A DNA stretch of 64,000 bases. Source: Cryptomeria japonica (lineage: Eukaryota; Streptophyta; Pinopsida; Cupressales; Cupressaceae). Position numbers and translations under genes: made by a program. The notes under the pieces are model-generated. The model ran no database searches, was not told the origin of the DNA, and saw nothing but the letters and a program-made list of their open reading frames with translations. The stretch is from NCBI RefSeq assembly GCF_030272615.1, contig NC_081405.1:653248920-653312919 (forward strand). The letters are read 5' to 3'. The number at the start of each line of letters is the position of its first letter. Position 1 is the stretch's first letter. This document shows, piece by piece, positions 58,051-64,000 of the stretch.

Positions 58051-58311
58051 TTACATTCAATATCAACCTAATATATTTGAAACATTATCAACCTAATGTT
58101 GCTAGTTTAGATACATTGAAATTTGATGATATTGTTGGTGTAATTGTAAGTGAAGAAATGTGAAGGCAGAGCACAAATGAGACTCCAACATCAAGTAATG
58201 TTTTGAGTGTAGATGATAGGGGAAGATCAAAAGAAAGAAGGAAGAGTCCACTAGGTCATGTGAAATCACGAGGAAGGTCAAAATCCAAAGGTAGAGATGG
58301 TGGTTGCTGGT
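58051..58311. other. Non-coding flank left of element J
   Basis: No gene or RNA feature seen. The minus-strand frame at 58102-58335 runs across the LTR boundary and is not credible. Confidence 0.45.
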
Positions 58312-58832
58312 TGTAGCATCGTAAATTGTACGCACTTGCTAAAGCAGTACAATTTCACACCTAGTTTAGCACCCGCCTTGGCGCATTTTGCATTTTGCAT
58401 TGCATTTCCCCTTTAGCACTTAATTAATCAAATTAATTAGGTCTAAGGTTCTATTTTATCATCTCCCAAATCATAAAATTGGGCCCTTTTCATTAAAGTG
58501 TGCTTCTTTCATTTTATTCTTCCAATACATCATTTAATCAAAAACCCTAATTAGGTCCTATTTTGAACTTGGGGGCTTGCTTTCGGGGGTCAAAACATCT
58601 CGAAATCACCTGTAACTTCGGGATTCTCTCTAAAATCATCATATCCGACGACCCTGAAAATTTGGTAAAAAGTTGTCGGGACCATGGCGCCCGGCGTGCA
58701 CATGGTCCCGGACATTTTTCCCGAAATTTTAGGAGCGCGATCCAATCATAAAATAAAGCTTAACCCCAAGAAATTGGCTGGATATTCAATCTCTAGGTCA
58801 GCCAAAAGTTGGAATTAAGACCTAGGGTTTCA

Positions 58833-58839
58833 TATATAA
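58833..58839 (+). promoter_or_regulatory. TATA box of element J LTR
   Basis: TATATAA in CATATATAAGAGCTC, a good plant core promoter context; transcription would start ~30 nt later. Confidence 0.65.
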
Positions 58840-59437
58840 GAGCTCTCTTTCTTCATTTGAAAGGATCCAAATTTTAGGCTTTCGAGGACCTTCTATGCAG
58901 CGAAAGAGCAGATCTTTGAAGACTTCAATAACATTCAACATCCATCCATCAAGCATTTATCAAATCCATTCATCCATTTAGGGCTTGGAAGACATTGAAG
59001 AACAATAGGAGATTACCGACTGAAGATTGGCTTGTACCTCTCCCTTGGGGGTTGGGTATGATTTCATGTTGTTTTCATGTCTTTGCATAAGCTTCAATAT
59101 ATCCTTTATTCATGCTTTAGATCACTTTGCATCTTGATTTAGAGCATTTACATTATCATTTACAAGCAATTAGGGTTTACTTTCTAGGTTGCTCTAGTTT
59201 GCTTTCTTGCATTTAAGGACCTTGCACACACAATACATTTTACAATACAACTTGGCTATTAATGGAGGTGGAAATCACCGAAGCGGGGGTTTGACTAAGG
59301 CAAAACCCTATATAGCCGCCCACCACACCTTTTCAGATATAAGTGCAGGTTTCGAAATTCAGACGACGCCGCAAGTTACAGATCCAGAAGAAGCAGACGG
59401 AGACCGAACTTCACACCAAATCTCAGAGCAAAAGACC

Positions 59438-59530
59438 AGGACAGGGGTGTGGGACGCCCTGGTCCTGCTAGGACAGGGGCGTTGGGTGCCCTGGTCCCTG
59501 GGATAGGGGCGCTGGGCGCCCTGGTCCTCC
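59438..59530. repeat. GC-rich ~32-bp tandem repeat in J LTR, three copies
   Basis: Units AGGACAGGGGYGYTGGGYGC followed by CCTGGTCC at about 59438, 59470 and 59502. GGGCGCCC is self-complementary. Related words recur near 59610-59640 and 58685-58712. Confidence 0.85.
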
Positions 59531-59973
59531 TGACAGACAGCATTTTCAGCATTTTTGACAGCTTTTTCCAGAGTGCAAAACAGCAGTTTCCGGAGTAGTT
59601 TCAAGGGCAGAATCAGGACAGTGGCGCCCGCGCCCCCGTCCCGAACATTTTCAGTCAGATTTTAACTCCGAGTATGCATTTGCATTCTTGTCTTGTCCTT
59701 GTATTTACAACTTTCCATTGTTTAAGTTCAATTCTGCAATCTTGTTATTAGTTCATACTTGCACTTTGGGGTTAGGGATTGAACTTGCATCATTTTATCT
59801 TTCAATTACAAAAAAGGAATAGAAATCCTAATAGGTAGCCCGTGGCTCTCTCTTTCACAAGAAGAAGTAGCCAATTGTGTGATACCTCTAGGCTCTTTCG
59901 TATTCCACAAGTGTGTGGTTGAAAGTGAGATTAGGGCATGTTTGCTTAGTGTCACTTTTTCTCCCACACGTTT

Positions 59974-59991
59974 TGGTGAACCCGACGTGAA
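59974..59991 (+). other. Element J primer-binding site
   Basis: TGGTGAACCCGACGTGAA, the same as in element B at 15261. Confidence 0.75.
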
Positions 59992-60113
59992 TCTATCATT
60001 GCTTCCTATTGCATTGCATTTGTTAGATCTAGATCTAGATTTAGTGTGTTTTCATTTCATTTTCATTAAAAAGAAAAAAAAAAGTGTTTTTCTTTGCATT
60101 GTGTGTTTTCAAA

Positions 60114-63100
60114 ATGTCAGATTTTTATTTGCAAGATGTTCATATTTGTGATGATTATGAGTTAGATGAAGCTTTAGATGAATTTTTGAAACCTAAATAT
60201 ACCAAACCTTCATTTTACCAAAAACTCATAAACATTGTTACTATGCCATTTCGTTGTGATGAGAAAGATAAGTCGAATGATTCCTCTCAAGGGTACATTC
60301 CTATCAGCTCTTCCACTAAATCTAGTAACATGGTTGTTTTCAATGATCCCCTCTATGAAGAGATATCTCCTTTTGAATCAAAAGATAAACCTTTTAATAG
60401 ATATGATCATGCTTTGTTGGATGATGCCCTTGATGACTTTGTGGCTCCAAAAAAACACTCCCTTCATGAGGATCCTTTTGTGCAAGAAGATGACATTATC
60501 CCTACATTTCCTAGTGATGGCCTTTCCTTTTCCAACAAAATTCCCACTAGAGATGATGAATTAATGGTAAATGCTTACCCTTCTCCTAAAGTTGGTCTTA
60601 CCCATAAGAATCTCTTAGAGAAAGAAGATGAAATAATAAGCAATTTCCTTAATTCTCTCTCCCCTATTGAACATATTTTGAGGAAAGAGGATGAGTTTAA
60701 CACATCTATTGATGCTCTCCCTCCTAAAGATGAGGAATTAATAAACAATGTTATCTCCTCTCCCAAAATTGACAATACTTCAAACATTCCTTTCAACAAC
60801 CTCACTATTTGGGATGAACCATTAGAAGAAGGTATAGATTATTCTCTACCCCTAGCCAAAGGGGATGAAATCAAGATTGGAAACTCCCTTGATAGTTTCT
60901 CCCCTCCCTTGAATCTCAATTATTCTCCCTCTAAAAATAAAGCATCTCCCTCTCCTCAACTTGGTTCTACTCATAAGGAAACCCTAGTTCAAAGCAAGAT
61001 GGTTAACATCTCTTTCAAAGGTTTCCCTCTCAAAAGTGAGACTTTAGAGAGTAATGTTGATCCTTCTCCTAGAGAGTTTATTCCCCATGTAGATCCTTTG
61101 ATGATAGAGGGTGATATGACCTTTCCTAGTATTACTCTTCCTACTAGAACATCAATGCCTACCCCTTGTCTCTCTCCTAAAATTGATTTAATCCGTGATA
61201 AGATTATAGTGCAAGAGAAGACTATCAATAATTTTTCCAATACTTGTGTTCATTCCTCTAAACCATCCTCAATCAATTTGATACATGTGAATGAAACACC
61301 TAACAAACCTCTCTTCACTGTCCAAGGTGCTTGTCCTTCTCAACCTTTAAATAAGCCTATCTTAGTGGTTCAAGGCGGTTATGCTAATGATTCTTTTTGC
61401 ACTCCTAAGAAACCGGTTATTACTGTGCAAGGAGGTTATTCCTCTAAGAGCCCTTATGAGTATGCTAAGCAATTGACTAGAGAGAGTTATCATGCGGTTG
61501 CCCATACCTATAACACAAGAAACAATACACAACCTAATCCTCCTCCAGTTATCCCCACTTCGCTTCCTCCTTCCCAACCTATTCTTCCTCAAGCTCCTCG
61601 TATTTCACAAATGCTTAGTAAGGACTACGATCTCATAGAACAACTTAAAACTACCCTTGCTAAGATATCCCTTTGGGATTTGATCCAAACTTCTTCCACT
61701 CATCATGGAATGTTACGAGATGCCTTGAAAGATTTGAATGTTCCTCCACCTAATACATCTAGTAATATAGTGTCTTTGGTTAACTCTGTGATGAATCCTA
61801 AAACTCAAATTGTGTTTACTCAAGATGAGTTGCCTACTAGTGAAATTCAACATCAATATGATCCCTTGATGATTGTGGTTATCATAAAGGACACTGCTAT
61901 AAGACAAACACTGGTAGATAATGGTTCTGGCCTTAATGTGTGTAGCATTAATCTATTGCATAAGACGAATGTGGATACATCCCTTATTGAGCCTGACTCT
62001 CATCCCATTCGAGGCTTTGATAATGTGGCTAAGTCTTCATTAGGTATTATCACCTTACCCATCACAGTGGGACCCGTTACTTTACCTACTCCTATCCATG
62101 TTATGTCGGGAAATCTAACATACAACTTGTTATTAGGGAGGCCTTGGATTCACAATATGCAAGTTGTCCCCTCTACATTGCATAGACAAGTTAAATTCAT
62201 TTATAATAATAAGACATATACCTTGATAGGTGATACTAATTTTCAAACTTGTTTGCAAACATCTACTTCCAAAGGGAGTTCTTCTAAGCCTTCCTCTTCT
62301 AGTGATGACTCGTTAAACAAGATACCTATGGATGAATCCTTACCCTCTGATAATCAAAATTCTTTGGATGAGTCTGAAGCTCTTGAAGAAGATCCTTCTC
62401 GACTTGAATATACGCATAAAAAGGCTTTTGATCCTGAGAAGGTTCTCGCAGATGACGATTGGGGATCTCTTGACCTTAATCCCACCTTTGTAGGTGAGTA
62501 TAGGGTTCCTCCTAGAGATTTTAAAGGTAAAGAGAAGGAAGAAACTAGAGATCAATCAGTCTTACCTGAACCTATGAGCAATAATTTTGTGGCCGCTTCT
62601 CAAACTTCTTCTCCTCACACCTCTAATTCTGAAAAATTTGATTCTTTGTCTTATGAAAAATCACCTTCTCTTTCTGAAATGGCTAATCATTATGGTCGTG
62701 GTTTTTGCATTTTTGCTAAGCATGGGTATCATGGAAATGGTTGTGGTGCTCATGAACAAGGGATAAAAGTTCCTCTAGAGACTAATTTTCACAATTATGC
62801 CTTCGGACTCGGCTATAATCCCTGCAAACATACCAAAGCATCTAAAAGACCATCTCTCAATGTAAATGCTATATTTAGTAGTGATGATGATCTCACTTCA
62901 ACTAAATCATCTTCTACTTCTATCAACTCTCATTCCCCTCATAAGGAAATCTTGGCAATGAACAAATCTCTTTATGACTCCCCTCAAATTTCTAAATTGA
63001 CTTATGAATCTTTATCTCCTATTCATCATAAAGTCTTTTCCTCCAGGGATAAGGCTGTAATAAATTACACTCATCCCTCTTCTAAGATTTCTTGTGACTT

Positions 63101-63209
63101 TTCTTCTTCAATTTTTATCATTTTATACATGTTTTTGATCTCACTTATAGTTGAGCATTTAACATGTCATATTCAAATACCTCATTTAGTCTATCATGTC
63201 TTTAAATAA
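60114..63209 (+). CDS. Element J long ORF: gag-like N terminus, aspartic protease, G-patch-like segment (1032 codons)
   Basis: I prefer the ATG at 60114 (MSDFYLQDVHICDDYELDEA) over the in-frame ATG at 60084, because it follows the A/T-rich leader and opens the acidic N terminus. Residues ~1-430 are acidic and Ser/Pro-rich with repeated DE/PSPK words. About residues 405-460 hold three VQG-Y/C motifs. YDLIEQLKTTLAKISLWDLI parallels A's gag-protease linker. Protease has VDNGSGLNVC (Asp ~602) and YNLLLGRPWIH (~675). A G-patch-like GRGFCIFAKHGYHGNGCGAH then FGLGYNPCK lies at ~856-905. No capsid core, zinc knuckle or RT was seen. The open frame could still be translated. Confidence 0.82.
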   Translation: MSDFYLQDVHICDDYELDEALDEFLKPKYTKPSFYQKLINIVTMPFRCDEKDKSNDSSQGYIPISSSTKSSNMVVFNDPLYEEISPFESKDKPFNRYDHALLDDALDDFVAPKKHSLHEDPFVQEDDIIPTFPSDGLSFSNKIPTRDDELMVNAYPSPKVGLTHKNLLEKEDEIISNFLNSLSPIEHILRKEDEFNTSIDALPPKDEELINNVISSPKIDNTSNIPFNNLTIWDEPLEEGIDYSLPLAKGDEIKIGNSLDSFSPPLNLNYSPSKNKASPSPQLGSTHKETLVQSKMVNISFKGFPLKSETLESNVDPSPREFIPHVDPLMIEGDMTFPSITLPTRTSMPTPCLSPKIDLIRDKIIVQEKTINNFSNTCVHSSKPSSINLIHVNETPNKPLFTVQGACPSQPLNKPILVVQGGYANDSFCTPKKPVITVQGGYSSKSPYEYAKQLTRESYHAVAHTYNTRNNTQPNPPPVIPTSLPPSQPILPQAPRISQMLSKDYDLIEQLKTTLAKISLWDLIQTSSTHHGMLRDALKDLNVPPPNTSSNIVSLVNSVMNPKTQIVFTQDELPTSEIQHQYDPLMIVVIIKDTAIRQTLVDNGSGLNVCSINLLHKTNVDTSLIEPDSHPIRGFDNVAKSSLGIITLPITVGPVTLPTPIHVMSGNLTYNLLLGRPWIHNMQVVPSTLHRQVKFIYNNKTYTLIGDTNFQTCLQTSTSKGSSSKPSSSSDDSLNKIPMDESLPSDNQNSLDESEALEEDPSRLEYTHKKAFDPEKVLADDDWGSLDLNPTFVGEYRVPPRDFKGKEKEETRDQSVLPEPMSNNFVAASQTSSPHTSNSEKFDSLSYEKSPSLSEMANHYGRGFCIFAKHGYHGNGCGAHEQGIKVPLETNFHNYAFGLGYNPCKHTKASKRPSLNVNAIFSSDDDLTSTKSSSTSINSHSPHKEILAMNKSLYDSPQISKLTYESLSPIHHKVFSSRDKAVINYTHPSSKISCDFSSSIFIILYMFLISLIVEHLTCHIQIPHLVYHVFK

Positions 63210-64000
63210 CATTAATGGCTATTATGTTGCTCATCATTATGTGACATTGGTAGCTCATTTACTGGGGGCTCATCGTCATTCATGATGGTACAATTTCAAG
63301 TGCAATCATATTTTTTGAAGCAACATAATAGCCTAATTTTCTTGTTCCTATGGGGACAAGAATGATTTCATACATCTCTTCTTTTGCTTATGTCCAAATC
63401 TCTCCCTAGAAGATTGTGTAAGTCCTTCTCATTGTCCTTATCCTTGGGAGGCAATGATCTTTCCTTATTTTTATCTAAGGATCCACTTTTTCCTATTTTG
63501 TGGATGGTGTGGACTTTATTACTTGATGTTATGCCTTGTATGCATTTGTTGTTGTTTGTTCAAGAGGTGTAAGTCCTTGACTACAACCTCTTTTGCACTT
63601 GGTAAAATACATCCATAGCGAATTCACTCTCCTAATTGGGTTAAAAAGAGCATCATCCTTCATTAAGAATCACTTTCACCTCGCAAAAGAAGGAAGTATT
63701 GCATTCTTATTCTCTTCTTTGTCTTATTCTAGAAGATGTTATATTTGTCTAAGACAATTTCTCTCAGGGATAGGTGTCTTTTGTACAAATATCTCTTCTC
63801 CTCTAAGGATCTCCTTTACACATACTACAAGATATCCCTTTTCAACTATCTTATCCTTGCTTAAGGAGTGCAGAACTCTCTTGCTTGGATCTATGACATT
63901 GTTGCATTTTTGGGGTATCTTCTTGTGTGATGAAGGTAGGTATCCTTGTTCTACTTTTCTTATGACATAAAACTTACACTCTTTGAGCAATGGCTCATTC
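63210..64000. other. Element J sequence downstream of the ORF
   Basis: T/C-rich, no RT, RNase H or integrase motif in any frame I read. GGGGGCTCATCGTCATTC near 63265 and TATGGGGACAAGAATGAT near 63351 are the only GC-richer words. Confidence 0.5.

Larger units (their letters stand above)
58312..59968 (+). repeat. Element J 5' LTR
   Basis: Starts TGTAGCATCGTAAATTGTAC and ends near CCCACA, ~1.66 kb. The 3' partner is outside the window, so limits rest on the TG start, the TATA box and the primer site. Confidence 0.7.
58312..64000 (+). mobile_element. Element J: Tat-like LTR retrotransposon, 5' part, intact gag-protease-type ORF
   Basis: Plus strand. LTR 58312-59968, primer site 59974, long ORF 60114-63209. 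The 3' half lies outside the window. No RT motif follows the G-patch-like segment within the visible 1.2 kb, whereas A has RT about 100 bp after its counterpart. An unbroken ORF suggests a young copy. Confidence 0.8.

Noticed and set aside
59207-59506. 99-residue ORF in J's LTR
   Set aside because: Crosses the GC-rich LTR repeat and has no motif; probably chance.

Overview
The window is repeat DNA from a seed plant with a large genome. It is AT-rich and is built almost wholly of nested LTR retrotransposons of known plant lineages: Ty3/gypsy Tat-type elements with a second RNase H, a chromovirus, and SIRE-like Ty1/copia elements. A tRNA-derived SINE, a foldback element and long microsatellites are also present. 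I found no convincing single-copy host gene. The depth of nesting and element sizes would suit a gymnosperm, but the sequence alone does not prove that.

Layout. Region 1-46490 is a stack of insertions. Element F (Tat-like, minus strand, 31489-46490, its pol beyond the window) was hit by G (gypsy, minus, 29446-31488). G was hit by E (copia, minus, 26522-29445), E by B (Tat-like, plus, 1-26521), and B's upstream LTR by A (Tat, minus, 130-14699, with a perfect 5-bp target duplication). A separate copia-like element, H (33313-39828, perfect target duplication), sits in F's gag, and an unidentified 2-kb insertion lies in F's leader. Region 46491-55265 is a GA-rich tract split by I, a gypsy chromovirus with two LTRs of about 1755 bp. 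Region 55266-58311 is AT-rich non-coding DNA with a SINE and a MITE-like inverted repeat. From 58312 to the right edge is the 5' half of J, a Tat-like element with an intact 1032-codon ORF.

How the parts work together. A is the only element whose gag, protease, G-patch-like segment, reverse transcriptase, RNase H, second RNase H and integrase are all visible. Its frame is broken by about nine stops and one frameshift. B, J and H keep LTRs, primer-binding sites and gag-like ORFs but show no reverse transcriptase in the window, so they look like non-autonomous partners needing enzymes from relatives (A-like for B and J, E-like for H). B and J share a primer-binding site. A and B share LTR termini, polypurine tract and a roughly 700-nt leader. 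E and H share LTR modules including a small perfect hairpin.

Most interesting: B carries an antisense plant-mobile-domain gene; H has a long extra ORF in place of pol; the untranslated leaders of A and B (partly F) are conserved in order over hundreds of bases; and B's upstream LTR has lost its TATA region and carries a piece of the neighbouring copia gene. All alignments were made by eye.
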